The translations under genes were made by a program, and so were the position numbers. Source: Humisphaera borealis (GTDB lineage: Bacteria; Planctomycetota; Phycisphaerae; Tepidisphaerales; Tepidisphaeraceae). From it: a stretch of DNA of 64,000 bases. Every line of letters starts with the position of its first letter. Within the stretch, counting starts at the first letter, position 1. The notes beneath the pieces were generated by a model. It saw only the letters and a list, made by a program, of their open reading frames with translations. It searched no databases and was not told the origin of the DNA. Shown piece by piece: positions 16,840-25,118 of this stretch. Where the stretch lies: positions 2,604,001 to 2,668,000 of the forward strand of contig NZ_CP063458.1 in the NCBI RefSeq assembly GCF_015169395.1, read 5' to 3'.

Positions 16840-17883
16840 CTATGCGTTGCCGCTATCCGGAGTTTCGCCACGGGCCTCGGGGCCTGTCAGTCGGCCGGTG
16901 ACTTCACGAAGTTTCGCCCGAAGCGCCTGAATGTCGTAACGCGCGGCCTCGACCGCCGATCTGGCTTCGTCCTCGGCTTCAGATTGAACGGTCCGACCGG
17001 GCATCGGCAGTTCCGGCGTGTCGCCGGGGATGTCGGCTTCGTCCATCAACGCGTCAGCATTAGCTCTGTCCTGACGATGGGCTTGATCCGTCTCGCCCAG
17101 CAGCCCTGTCCGCTCGGACGACGGGACCATCGCCTGGTCTTCCAGTTCGGCCCAGTCAGCTTCTTCGGCGCGCCCGGAGCGGCTTTGTCCCAGCCGGCGG
17201 AACAGGCCGGCGAAGTTCACCGACTTGGGCGTCGTTTCGATCACTGCCTTCGACTGGCTCAGTAGGCATGCGACTTCGTCGGGGTCGGCGATCTGTCCGA
17301 TGCCGGATAGCCTTCCGCCGCTATCGCCGACAATCAGGAGGCGTTTGCCCACGCGAACCAGCAGCAACTGCTGCTTGGGTGCCAGGATCGTCCGGGAGAC
17401 CACCTGCATGACGCCGGTGCCTGTACCGGACTGCAAGCCAAAGAGCTTCTTCCCGCCCCACTTGAGGAACAGAATCAGACCGATCACAAGCGCCAGTGAC
17501 AGAAGGACCCGGCCGGTGTCGAACGTCGGCGCGGTCGAGGCGGCGGCCCCGGCGGGCTGTGTGGATGCAGCTTCAGCCCTGGTCACCCGATTGATACCAA
17601 CGGCATCCAGTGCCGACGCGGTGGCAGGCTGAGTCGTCGAAGTCGGACGGGTCGTCGGCGGTGCGAACGGCCCGAACGCCTTGGGCAAAAAGCCGGGCGT
17701 TGCCGAAGCCGCCTGAGTTGCGGCATGCCCCGAACCGACATCGCTCGTGCCCAGCATGGGCCGTGTCGTCGGGCGGTCAACAAAAGCCGTCTCTGCCCGC
17801 GCGGCCGAAACGGCCAGACCAGACGCCGTGACGAGAATCGCGGCTCGCAGCACCTTCGATAATGTGAGGCACCGTTGGGACAT
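16840..17883 (-). CDS. fliO: Flagellar export assembly protein FliO (FliO/MopB family)
   Basis: Membrane protein that assists assembly of the FliP ring. The 347 residues have a signal-like N-terminus ending SAARAET near 30, a Thr/Pro/Ala-rich periplasmic stretch, one transmembrane helix (VLLSLALVIGLILFLKWGGKKL near 125) and the FliO core (GVMQVVSRTILAPKQQLLLVRVGKRLLIVGDSG). A long charged cytoplasmic tail follows. It is much longer than the enteric protein of about 125 residues. ATG 17883 lies 4 bases after the fliN stop; an earlier start at 17919 would overlap fliN. Position between fliN and fliP supports the call. Confidence 0.85.
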   Translation of the reverse strand: MSQRCLTLSKVLRAAILVTASGLAVSAARAETAFVDRPTTRPMLGTSDVGSGHAATQAASATPGFLPKAFGPFAPPTTRPTSTTQPATASALDAVGINRVTRAEAASTQPAGAAASTAPTFDTGRVLLSLALVIGLILFLKWGGKKLFGLQSGTGTGVMQVVSRTILAPKQQLLLVRVGKRLLIVGDSGGRLSGIGQIADPDEVACLLSQSKAVIETTPKSVNFAGLFRRLGQSRSGRAEEADWAELEDQAMVPSSERTGLLGETDQAHRQDRANADALMDEADIPGDTPELPMPGRTVQSEAEDEARSAVEAARYDIQALRAKLREVTGRLTGPEARGETPDSGNA

Positions 17884-17887
17884 CTTG

Positions 17888-18616
17888 CTAGAGGCCCTCG
17901 TCCTTCGCCGCGGCGACAATTTCGTTCACGCGAACGCAGAAATTGTCATTTAACACCAGCACTTCGCCGCGCGCCACCAGTCGTTCGTTGACGAAGACAT
18001 CGACCGGGTCGCCGGCAAGTTTGTCCAGCTCGACCACGGACCCTTCTGCCAGCCGCAGGACATCCTCGACGAGCATGCGGGACCGACCCAGTTCAATCTT
18101 GACGTTCAGTTCGACGTCGCGAAGCAGGTCGATGCTCGAGACCTGCGCGTCCTGGATGACCTGGTTAAAATTCGGAAGGTTGAACGGATCGGCATCGACG
18201 GAGGCAGCGACGCTGCCCGATGCAAACCCCGACTGCGACATATCTGCCCCCGAAGCCCCGGGGTCCTCGAACGTCGCCTGGCGCAACATCTCTTCAATCG
18301 ATGCCTGATCCGGGAGCCCGGACAGCAATGCATCGGCCGAGGGGATGTCCTGAGCTGGCCCAGCACCGGTGGACGCCGCGGCAGCAGCGCCGGCTCCAAT
18401 CCCGAGGTCCGGGGGATCGACCGCGCCAGCACCGGCCGCATCGGTAAAGGTGGCGGCCTTGGCGAGCATTTGCTCGATGGAAATATCGTCAGCGGAATCG
18501 CCGGTGGCGGCAGCGTCGGCAGGTGCCGGGACAGCTTGGGGTGTGGGGTCGGCGGCTGTGCTCGGAAGGGGATCCGGCGTAGCGCCCGCCGTCGGGGAAG
18601 GGGATTCTTCGGCCAT
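17888..18616 (-). CDS. fliN: Flagellar motor switch protein FliN with long N-terminal extension
   Basis: C-ring component controlling rotation and export. The last 85 or so residues are the SpoA/FliN domain ([55 protein letters not shown]). The first 155 residues are Ala/Pro/Asp-rich and carry two similar helical motifs, [13 protein letters not shown] (about 45-57) and [12 protein letters not shown] (about 104-115), which look like duplicated docking peptides. The protein is 242 residues against about 100-140 in most FliN. No fliM is in the window. Confidence 0.92.
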   Translation of the reverse strand: MAEESPSPTAGATPDPLPSTAADPTPQAVPAPADAAATGDSADDISIEQMLAKAATFTDAAGAGAVDPPDLGIGAGAAAAASTGAGPAQDIPSADALLSGLPDQASIEEMLRQATFEDPGASGADMSQSGFASGSVAASVDADPFNLPNFNQVIQDAQVSSIDLLRDVELNVKIELGRSRMLVEDVLRLAEGSVVELDKLAGDPVDVFVNERLVARGEVLVLNDNFCVRVNEIVAAAKDEGL

Positions 18617-18702
18617 GGTTCACCATCCTTGGCGGCCGTAGCGCGACACCCATCCTTGGGCATCGTTGCAACCCGAGTTCCAGAAGCACTGCGGCCGCGT
18701 GA

Positions 18703-19350
18703 TCAGTAGTCAGCGCGGAACGGAATGCATCGGGGCACGAGCACCTCGTCGATCGTTCCCTTTTCGAGAATCTCGTCGAGCTGGTGCTTGATCTGCCGGC
18801 GAAGCGTTTCGAGCCCTGGCTCTGAACCTCCGCCGAGCTTCTCTGGATCGCTCTGGGCAATAATCGTTCGAATTCGGTCGGTAATCAAGGCCTTGCGGGC
18901 GGCAATTGTAGTTTTTACGGCTTCTTCGCGATCCCCTTTGAGCGAGACGAAGATGCTGACATCGAAGATGAGGGTACGTCCGGAGACTTTGTTGGGCGCG
19001 CGCATCTCGATCAGTTGGAGTTCGACGATTTTTTTATCTTTCGAGCCACCGGGTGCTCCACCGCCCCCACCGCCGTGCCCGTCACCGTGAGCATCTCCGT
19101 GGGCGTCGCCGCCGTGTTCGTCATGGGCATCAACGGCGCCGGCGGCGGCATCGGCCGACTTCGGGCCGGCCCCCAGGAACTTGATGCCACCAATGATGAT
19201 GACCGCCTCGATGAGCATGATGACGCCCATGAGGATCGGCGTTTTGGAAAGGAAGCCCCCACCGGCGGCGGCCGCTTTCTTGTCGCCTTCAGCGCCGGCC
19301 GGCTTCTCGTCGGGCTTTTTCTCTGCCTTTTTCTCGGCCTTATCGGACAT
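18703..19350 (-). CDS. fliL: Flagellar basal body-associated protein FliL
   Basis: Single-pass membrane protein that associates with stators. The 215 residues begin with a Lys/Glu-rich cytoplasmic segment, then one transmembrane helix (about 37-59), then a His/Asp/Gly-rich linker (about 73-98, with DAHGDAHGDGH), then a FliL periplasmic domain (LIFDVSIFVSLKGDREEAVKTTIAARKALITDRI). It is the first gene of the minus-strand operon in this window; the operon promoter should lie between 19351 and about 19500. The His-rich linker is unusual and could bind metal. Confidence 0.88.
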   Translation of the reverse strand: MSDKAEKKAEKKPDEKPAGAEGDKKAAAAGGGFLSKTPILMGVIMLIEAVIIIGGIKFLGAGPKSADAAAGAVDAHDEHGGDAHGDAHGDGHGGGGGGAPGGSKDKKIVELQLIEMRAPNKVSGRTLIFDVSIFVSLKGDREEAVKTTIAARKALITDRIRTIIAQSDPEKLGGGSEPGLETLRRQIKHQLDEILEKGTIDEVLVPRCIPFRADY

Positions 19351-19552
19351 GGAGGGATCCCGTGATTCTGATCAGCCGCGGGAGCCGCACAACGCGCAGC
19401 ATCCGCCGATACGACAAAACGTCAGTCAATGTATCGGCCGACCGGGGACCGGGGTTAAAGCCGATGTTGGGGAGAATCCCTTGCCGGGGGGATTGCCCTT
19501 CGAACGCCGTGGACTACGTCCGGGGAACTTGCGACCGTAGAATCGGGGCCCA

Positions 19553-20011
19553 ATGATCGAATCGATTGACCATGTGAACATCGTTGTGGCCGACATGGAG
19601 CTGGTCGCCAGGTTCTATGAAGACACACTGGGGTTTCGAAGGACCAAGCATGCCACGATCCGCGGCGACTGGGTGGATGCAACGGTGGGGCTCAAGGGCG
19701 CCGAAGCCGAGGTGATCTACCTGGAACTGGGCGTCGGACCCCGCATCGAGCTGGCACGGTACGTCTCGCCGCCGGGCAGGAGACCAATCGATATTGACCT
19801 GCCGAACATGCAGGGCATTCGTCATCTGGCTTTTAAGGTCTCCGGGATCGAGGCGATCGCCGCCAGGCTGCGGGCGGCAGGCGTGAAGGTGTTCAGCGAA
19901 GTTCAGCAGGTACCCGACTCGCAGGTGACCTACGCCGGGGGTGTGCGAAAGTACCTGCTCTATTTTCAGGACCCTGAAGGAAATCTGCTCGAGCTGTGTG
20001 AGTACCGGTAG
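19553..20011 (+). CDS. VOC-family (glyoxalase/dioxygenase fold) protein
   Basis: The 152 residues fold as two vicinal-oxygen-chelate beta-alpha-beta-beta-beta modules. The N-terminal ligand region is IDHVNIVVADMELVARFYED, with the first metal His at residue 7. The second module starts RHLAFKVSGIEAIAARL, with another His, and the terminal acidic ligand lies in DPEGNLLELCEYR. This resembles methylmalonyl-CoA epimerase or lactoylglutathione lyase-like members, but the substrate is unknown. ATG 19553 follows a GGGG. It is divergent from the fliL operon. Confidence 0.85.
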   Translation: MIESIDHVNIVVADMELVARFYEDTLGFRRTKHATIRGDWVDATVGLKGAEAEVIYLELGVGPRIELARYVSPPGRRPIDIDLPNMQGIRHLAFKVSGIEAIAARLRAAGVKVFSEVQQVPDSQVTYAGGVRKYLLYFQDPEGNLLELCEYR

Positions 20012-20038
20012 CGGGCGATGATTGGACCGTTGATCCTT

Positions 20039-20076
20039 AAAAAAGCAGAGGGCACGCTCGGTGAGCGTGCCCTCTG
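20039..20076 (-). terminator. Rho-independent terminator for the PEP-CTERM-like gene
   Basis: Read on the minus strand, a perfect 14-bp stem (CAGAGGGCACGCTC with its complement, 3-base loop) is followed after one C by six T residues. It lies 47 bases after the stop of the 20123-20890 gene. It is the clearest intrinsic terminator in the window. Confidence 0.92.
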
Positions 20077-20122
20077 TCTGTTGTTGGACGTAGTTGTCCT
20101 GGTCGGAAAAGAGCGTGAACGC

Positions 20123-20890
20123 TCAGGCGGCGACCCGACGACGAAGCTTGCCGTAAAGCAGCGAGCCGAGCATCGTGATGCCACCCATCCACACCGCCGG
20201 CGGAACCGGAACGGCGCTGAGCGCGGGCGAATCGAGGCTGCCGCTGACCGAGGCCGGAGCGATCTGATTGGCCGGAATCTCCGTCGTACCGTCGTTCAGA
20301 AAGTCAGCTTCATTGCCGCTGTTACGGGTGCCGGGGTCGGCAAAGATCGTGTAGCGGGCGATCGTGTTATCGGGAACGGTTGGCAGGTAGTCGAAGAAAA
20401 GGGCATGGGTATCGACGGCAGCCGGACCGGCCACCGCGGTGGTTGTGTAGCCGACCGGAGGCGTGATCTGGCCGTGGGTACTGGGACCCGCGCCGGCGGA
20501 CGGTCCGAACCCGATGACGCCGGGTTCGAAGAACGTGACCTGAACGTAGCCGGTCTGAGTGCCGAACGGCTCAGCGAGGTAGTCGTTTAGGTCCGTCAGG
20601 AAGGTTCCGTCACCGGAAAGCTCGACCTGTGCGAATCCGTTGTAGCCGGGCCCGAAGAGCAGGCCCGAGATCGACACGACATTCGGGTCGTACGTGACGC
20701 TGATCGACCCGTAAACCGGTTCGGTCGGGTCGGCGATGAGCTGCTGCTTGCGGATCGCCTTGTTCTTCGACAAGGTTCCGCTGAGCCCCGAGCCGCCTGC
20801 GGCCTGGGCCAGGGCACCTTCGGCGGTCTGAACAGACAACCCAAGGCAGCCTACGATTGCGAGAACAACAACGCTACGGATACTTCGCAT
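20123..20890 (-). CDS. Exported protein with PEP-CTERM-like sorting signal
   Basis: The secreted protein has 255 residues. A signal peptide (MRSIRSVVVLAIVGCLGL, cut near AEGALA) leads a beta-rich domain without recognised family. The C-terminus has the exosortase-type tripartite signal: VPVPPAVW, a hydrophobic helix (MGGITMLGSLLYG) and a basic tail (KLRRR). This is the VPxPPAVW variant of PEP-CTERM, so the product is probably processed by an exosortase or archaeosortase-like enzyme and surface-anchored. ATG 20890 has a strong GAAGGGAAAG site 8 bases upstream; the open frame to 21064 is an extension. It ends at a clear terminator. Confidence 0.82.
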   Translation of the reverse strand: MRSIRSVVVLAIVGCLGLSVQTAEGALAQAAGGSGLSGTLSKNKAIRKQQLIADPTEPVYGSISVTYDPNVVSISGLLFGPGYNGFAQVELSGDGTFLTDLNDYLAEPFGTQTGYVQVTFFEPGVIGFGPSAGAGPSTHGQITPPVGYTTTAVAGPAAVDTHALFFDYLPTVPDNTIARYTIFADPGTRNSGNEADFLNDGTTEIPANQIAPASVSGSLDSPALSAVPVPPAVWMGGITMLGSLLYGKLRRRVAA

Positions 20891-21199
20891 AAGTACTTCT
20901 TTCCCTTCAAAACCGTCGGCACGGGTAACGGCTTGGTAGCGGTAGTACCAGAACGTCACCTGCCTAGACAACAAAAACCTGATTAAGGTGGTGCAAAAAG
21001 AATAGCACAGAAAAGCGCCCCCGGTCGGACGCCACGGACGCCTCCAAAAGGCCATTCCCACCAACCACCGTTAATTGCTATAGGGAATACACTTACGCCA
21101 ATTCCAGCGACGTCGCTAACGGCAGCCGGGGCCCAAAACGCATGAAATTCACAAAATGGTGGACTGGCCTGTTTAGGGCATCTGCGAAGGCTCTAACGA
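20891..21199. other. Intergenic region between exported protein and TolB-like gene
   Basis: These 309 bases hold the leader and promoter area of the 20123-20890 gene (the minus-strand ribosome binding site is next to 20891) and the 3' side of the TolB-like gene. No ORF, repeat or RNA structure was recognised, and no promoter could be assigned with confidence. Confidence 0.5.
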
Positions 21200-22444
21200 T
21201 TACTCGGCCTCGACCGGCATTTTGAACTTCGCGACGAAGAGCTGCGTCGTTCCGTCCTTGCTTCGCTTTGCCGACCACATCACGTGAGCTCCGTCGGGCG
21301 AAAAGACCGGTAGACCGTCGAACCCGGGGCAATAGGTGATGCGGGTCTTCTTCGAACCATCGTCCTTCATCAGGTACAGCTCGTAGTTGTGATGGCCATG
21401 GATGCTGGTGGCGTAAATGATGTGCTTGTTGTCGGGATGAAACCAGGGTCCCCAGTTCACGTTGGCATCGTCGGTCAGCTGGCGCTCGGACGCGATGTGC
21501 GTGATGTCGCCGTTGGCGTCGAATGCCAGCTCACCGACGAACACCTGAAGCAGATCGTTCCCCTTGCGATCACTGCGATAGATGATGCGCTTGCCGTCGG
21601 GGGCGAAGAACGGTCCGCCGTCGTAGTTCGGCGACTTGGTCAGTTGCACCGGATTGCTGCCGTCGGCCTTCATGACCCAGATCTCAGTGTCGCCGGACCG
21701 TCGGCTGGTGAAGACGATCCACTTGCCGTCCGGCGAGAACGAGCCCTCTGCGTCGTAACCATTGTTCTCGGTCAGACGATTGGCCGCGGTGGCAAGGTCC
21801 AGCAGAACGGGCCCCGCGGTCGTTCCGCTGCGGGCGGCCTTGGCGCTCAGCTCATCCAGCCCGGACCAGGCCTCGGCCGCGGCGGACAGTTCGCGCCCGG
21901 TGACATTGGCGCCATAGATCTCCATCCCATCCGGGAACGCCCAGCGGTAGTTCCCGCCCTGCCGCTGGTAGCCGGCGCTCTGCTCGTCCGGCTTCTCCTT
22001 GCCGGCGGTCGATCCGAAGATCACCGTTTTGCCGTCCGGCGAAAAGAACCCGCAGGTGTTCCGCGAGTTGGTCGGTGAGATCCGGATCGGCACGCCGATC
22101 TTCGGAGCCCCGCCGCCCAGTTGCAGCGAGGCCACATACATCTGGTACTCCTTCTCCCCCTTCGGCGTCGCCTGGAAGATGATCCACTTCATGTCGTGGG
22201 AGAAGTACCCTTCGCCGGCGCGATCAAAGCCGTCCGTCAGTTGGGTGACATTGGACAGGTACTCCGCCTCGCGTGCATCGGGAACCGCCGGCTGCGTCAC
22301 GGCGACGGGCGCCGTTGACGGCACTTGAGGCTTGCCTTTGTTGGCGATCGGTTCCGACGTTTGGCAACCTGTCAGGATAGCGGCGGCAAGAGCCACTGAA
22401 GCGAGAATCGATCGACGAACGACTGGCGATAGGCGTTGGTTCAT
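21200..22444 (-). CDS. TolB-like beta-propeller lipoprotein
   Basis: The 414-residue exported protein has a lipoprotein signal with lipobox LTGC (Cys near residue 27). The rest consists of WD40-like PD40/TolB blades with the recurring FSPDGKxIVFxSxRxGDxEIW pattern: FSPDGKWIVFTSRRSGDTEI, FAPDGKRIIYRSDRKG, FHPDNKHIIYATS, FSPDGAHVMWSAKR. About six or seven blades are visible. It is likely an envelope-anchored propeller. A link to a Tol-Pal system is not supported, since no pal or tol genes are near. ATG 22444. Confidence 0.88.
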   Translation of the reverse strand: MNQRLSPVVRRSILASVALAAAILTGCQTSEPIANKGKPQVPSTAPVAVTQPAVPDAREAEYLSNVTQLTDGFDRAGEGYFSHDMKWIIFQATPKGEKEYQMYVASLQLGGGAPKIGVPIRISPTNSRNTCGFFSPDGKTVIFGSTAGKEKPDEQSAGYQRQGGNYRWAFPDGMEIYGANVTGRELSAAAEAWSGLDELSAKAARSGTTAGPVLLDLATAANRLTENNGYDAEGSFSPDGKWIVFTSRRSGDTEIWVMKADGSNPVQLTKSPNYDGGPFFAPDGKRIIYRSDRKGNDLLQVFVGELAFDANGDITHIASERQLTDDANVNWGPWFHPDNKHIIYATSIHGHHNYELYLMKDDGSKKTRITYCPGFDGLPVFSPDGAHVMWSAKRSKDGTTQLFVAKFKMPVEAE

Positions 22445-22502
22445 GGCAATCCTTGTACCTGAGGCATCCCCGCGATGTTAGCGCCGGATTGGAAAGCTGT
22501 CC

Positions 22503-22537
22503 GTGACACACCTTGCAGGGCTTGGAGAGCCGTGTCA
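22503..22537. repeat. Degenerate family C hairpin
   Basis: A short palindrome begins GTGACAC and ends GTGTCAC, with an internal GGGCTTGGAGAGCC. It resembles one arm of the 2472-2587 element. It lies just upstream of the alpha/beta hydrolase gene. Confidence 0.5.
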
Positions 22538-22568
22538 CAGACGCGCGTTTGGCGATACATTTTCCGCC

Positions 22569-23360
22569 ATGCCCACGCAAGCGCTCAACGGCGTCGACTT
22601 CTTCTACGAAGACCGCGGCAAAGGTCTGCCGCTCGTCCTTCTCCACGGATTTCCGCTCAGCCATGCGATGTGGTCGGCGCAGATGGCTGACCTCGCTTCC
22701 ACTTGCCGGGTCATCGCGCCGGACTTTCGCGGTTTCGGGAAGTCGCAGTCCGACCAGCCATTCACGGTCGACAGTCTCGCCGCCGATGTGCACGGGCTTC
22801 TGAAGGCGATCGGGGCGCTGCCCTGCGTGGTCGCCGGGCTGTCGATGGGCGGGTATGTGGCTTTGGCATTCGCCCGGCAGTTTGCGAACGATCTCAAGGG
22901 CTTGGTCCTGGTCGATACCCGTGCCGATGGCGACAGCCCGCAGGCCAAAGAAAGCCGAACGAAGACCATCGACCTCGTCCGCAAACAGGGCCCCAAGGCG
23001 ATCGCCGATGCGATGATCCCCCGCCTGCTCGCCCCCGGCGCCGATGAAGGCCGCCCGGAACTGGCGCGGTCGCTCCGCAGGATGATCGAAGACAACTCGG
23101 CGAAGACGATCGAGCACGCCCTGATCGCGCTGCGCGACCGGCCCGACTCCACGCCGCTGCTGCCGACGCTGAAGGTGCCCACGCTGATCGTCGTCGGCGA
23201 CGGCGACCAGATCACCCCGCCAGATATCGCCGAAGGGATGCACAAAGCGATCCCGGGAGCCAAGCTCGCCGTCATTCGCGGCGCGGGGCACATGACGCCC
23301 ATCGAGCAGCCGATCCAGGTGAACCAGGCGTTGCGGCTTTTCGTTTCGAAGATTCGTTAG
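22569..23360 (+). CDS. Alpha/beta hydrolase
   Basis: The 263-residue protein has the alpha/beta hydrolase fold. The catalytic triad is visible: nucleophile Ser in GLSMGG near residue 95, Asp in VVGDGDQITP near 212, and His in GAGHMTPIEQP near 241. The oxyanion region reads LLHGFPLSHAMW. It is similar in layout to 3-oxoadipate enol-lactonases and small esterases, but the substrate is unknown. ATG 22569 is preferred over an upstream in-frame start at 22503 that would run through a repeat. Confidence 0.88.
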   Translation: MPTQALNGVDFFYEDRGKGLPLVLLHGFPLSHAMWSAQMADLASTCRVIAPDFRGFGKSQSDQPFTVDSLAADVHGLLKAIGALPCVVAGLSMGGYVALAFARQFANDLKGLVLVDTRADGDSPQAKESRTKTIDLVRKQGPKAIADAMIPRLLAPGADEGRPELARSLRRMIEDNSAKTIEHALIALRDRPDSTPLLPTLKVPTLIVVGDGDQITPPDIAEGMHKAIPGAKLAVIRGAGHMTPIEQPIQVNQALRLFVSKIR

Positions 23361-23506
23361 GAACGGCGACAATACGCCACCCTCGCCACGCGTCGTTTTG
23401 AAAGTTCACTCCCCATTCAAGGGACTATCCCGGTAGAATCGCCGCATCGTCGGACGCGGTAGTACCGAATGCGTCCTGATGTCGGTCACCCCAGGCGGAG
23501 CACACC

Positions 23507-23779
23507 ATGGCCAAAGCGAATGTAGACCCGGCAGAAGTTCGCCGGTTCGCCCAGGAACTGAACCGATTCAACAACGACCTTCACGGCCTGCTTTCGGCGC
23601 TACACGCCAAGATGCGTGCCCTCGAATCCACCTGGCGCGACCAGGAACAACGCAAATTCTCCGAGGCGTTCGAGGCCACGGTCAAAACCCTGGGCAACTT
23701 CCTCGACACCTCGCACGAACACGTGCAGTTCCTGGCCAAGAAGGCGACGTTGATCGAAGAGTACTTGAAGCAGCACTAA
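23507..23779 (+). CDS. WXG100/EsxA-like small helical protein
   Basis: The 90-residue protein is predicted as two helices joined by a turn at STWRDQEQRKF. This is a W-x-D variant of the W-x-G turn of WXG100 secretion substrates, with the trailing F and E spacing kept. There is no signal peptide. A C-terminal YxxxD/E export signal is not evident (the end is EEYLKQH). ATG 23507 has GGAG upstream. A GGCACC-GGA-GGTGCC hairpin follows the stop at 23781-23795. It is the first gene of the type VII-like locus. Confidence 0.75.
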   Translation: MAKANVDPAEVRRFAQELNRFNNDLHGLLSALHAKMRALESTWRDQEQRKFSEAFEATVKTLGNFLDTSHEHVQFLAKKATLIEEYLKQH

Positions 23780-23800
23780 CGGCACCGGAGGTGCCGTGGA

Positions 23801-23884
23801 GTCGGAAGTCAGAAGTCGGGAGTCAGAAGATTGCCGATTCGATGACGACTTTCGACATTCCACTTCTGACTTCTGACTCCCGAC
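23801..23884. repeat. Heptad-phased palindromic repeat HE-6
   Basis: The element is 84 bases, 12 units of 7 bp. Left units are GTCGGAA, GTCAGAA, GTCGGGA and GTCAGAA; right units are TTCTGAC, TTCTGAC and TCCCGAC, so the arms pair in register. It lies between the WXG100-like gene and the coiled-coil gene of the type VII-like locus. Confidence 0.9.
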
Positions 23885-23908
23885 TTCAGGGCCGCTACGC
23901 GGCACGCT

Positions 23909-24736
23909 ATGTCCGACCTCGCCCGCATAGATTCGATCGACGTCCTTCGCGACTTTCGGGCGCAGGTCTGGAAGTTCGCCGAGGCCGCCAAGGTGGCCCT
24001 CGGCGACGCCGAGTCGGAACTGACACGCACCATCATGTGGTTGGAAACCGAGCAGACAGCCTACTGGGCCGGGCAGATCCGCAAGCGCACCGACCTGGTC
24101 TCGCGGGCGGCGGAAAAGCTTCGGGAAAAACGAGTGTTCAAGGATGCCAGCGGACGCGTCCCGTCGGCAGTGGACGAAGAAAAGGCTTTGCGGGTCGCCA
24201 AAGCCAAACTCGAAGAAGCCGAGGAAAAGGCCGCCGCGACCAAGCGGTACATCCGCGTCCTCCAGAAGACGGCCGACGACTACAAAGGCGCGATCGCCGG
24301 AATCGCCGCGTTTGTGGCGTACGACATCCCGCTGAGCGTCGCCCGGCTCGACAAACTTTCGGACATCCTGCGCCAATACGTGGACCTGACACCGGCCGGT
24401 CAGGGCGGCGAAGGATCGGAATCCGTCGGCGAAGGCAGCGGGTCATCGACGACCACCCTGATGGTCCGTTCGCCAGACAGCACGGACAGCGACACCCAGC
24501 CTGCCGAAGACCTGCCCGATTTCCCGTCGTTCGAGCCGCCACAGGTCGTGCTGGTCCACACCCACAAGCCGAGCGGATTGATTCTGGCGGCCGACGGGAA
24601 GAGCGTTGCCGACGAAGGCAACCAGTATCGCAGGTTCGCCGACCTCGCCGAGGCTCAGGCCTACGCCGGGCGCAAGGCTGACAGCGATCCGTTGATCGAG
24701 TGTGCGATCTACAATGCCGCAAAAGTGCGGCTGTAG
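23909..24736 (+). CDS. Coiled-coil protein of the type VII-like locus, unknown family
   Basis: The 275-residue protein is predicted mostly helical for residues 1-165 (long Lys/Glu/Ala heptads; AKLEEAEEKAAATKRYIRVL). An acidic Ser/Gly/Thr linker follows (about 168-205), then a small C-terminal domain (PQVVLVHTHKPSGLILAADG to the end). There is no signal peptide. The helical part could be a WXG/LXG-superfamily-like substrate or a chaperone/adaptor, but I do not recognise a family. ATG 23909 lacks a clear ribosome binding site. The next gene starts 21 bases after its TAG stop. Confidence 0.7.
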   Translation: MSDLARIDSIDVLRDFRAQVWKFAEAAKVALGDAESELTRTIMWLETEQTAYWAGQIRKRTDLVSRAAEKLREKRVFKDASGRVPSAVDEEKALRVAKAKLEEAEEKAAATKRYIRVLQKTADDYKGAIAGIAAFVAYDIPLSVARLDKLSDILRQYVDLTPAGQGGEGSESVGEGSGSSTTTLMVRSPDSTDSDTQPAEDLPDFPSFEPPQVVLVHTHKPSGLILAADGKSVADEGNQYRRFADLAEAQAYAGRKADSDPLIECAIYNAAKVRL

Positions 24737-24757
24737 GGTCCGACGCAGGAGAACCCC

Positions 24758-24979
24758 ATGGGTCTATTTGAAGGCAAGGGCCAACTCGACCGCGCGACCA
24801 AGGACCTGATGGCCCGATGGTCGGTCGTCCGCGCGAGCTGGCGGGACAACGTGGCCGCCGACTTCGAACAGCAGACGCTTCTGCCGCTTCAGCAGCATGT
24901 AAAGAACGCGACCTCGGCGATGAGTTCCGCGGCGTCGCTCATTACGCGGATCAAGAGCGAAGTCTCGGACCGGTCGTAA
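24758..24979 (+). CDS. Second WXG100-like small helical protein
   Basis: The 73-residue helical protein has an SWRDNVAADFEQQ turn near residue 27, matching the STWRDQEQRKF turn of the first small protein of this locus. Two helices flank the turn. The pair is reminiscent of EsxA/EsxB heterodimers. No signal peptide and no cysteine. ATG 24758 has a good GGAG site. It lies 21 bases after the coiled-coil gene and 139 bases before the ATPase gene. Confidence 0.7.
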   Translation: MGLFEGKGQLDRATKDLMARWSVVRASWRDNVAADFEQQTLLPLQQHVKNATSAMSSAASLITRIKSEVSDRS

Positions 24980-25118
24980 CGGGCGATGAAGCGGACTCGC
25001 GTCCGGTGCCGCCGGCCCATGGCACTCGCGACCCCGTGCGATCCTTGTTCGTCGGGTCGCAGCCGCGCCATCCTGCGGTACACTCACACACCATCGATAG
25101 ACCTCACGGGAGCCCGCC

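Noticed and set aside
21200-22444. Assignment as true TolB of a Tol-Pal system
   Set aside because: The protein has a lipobox and PD40 blades but no TolB N-terminal domain was recognised, and no tolQRA or pal genes are adjacent.
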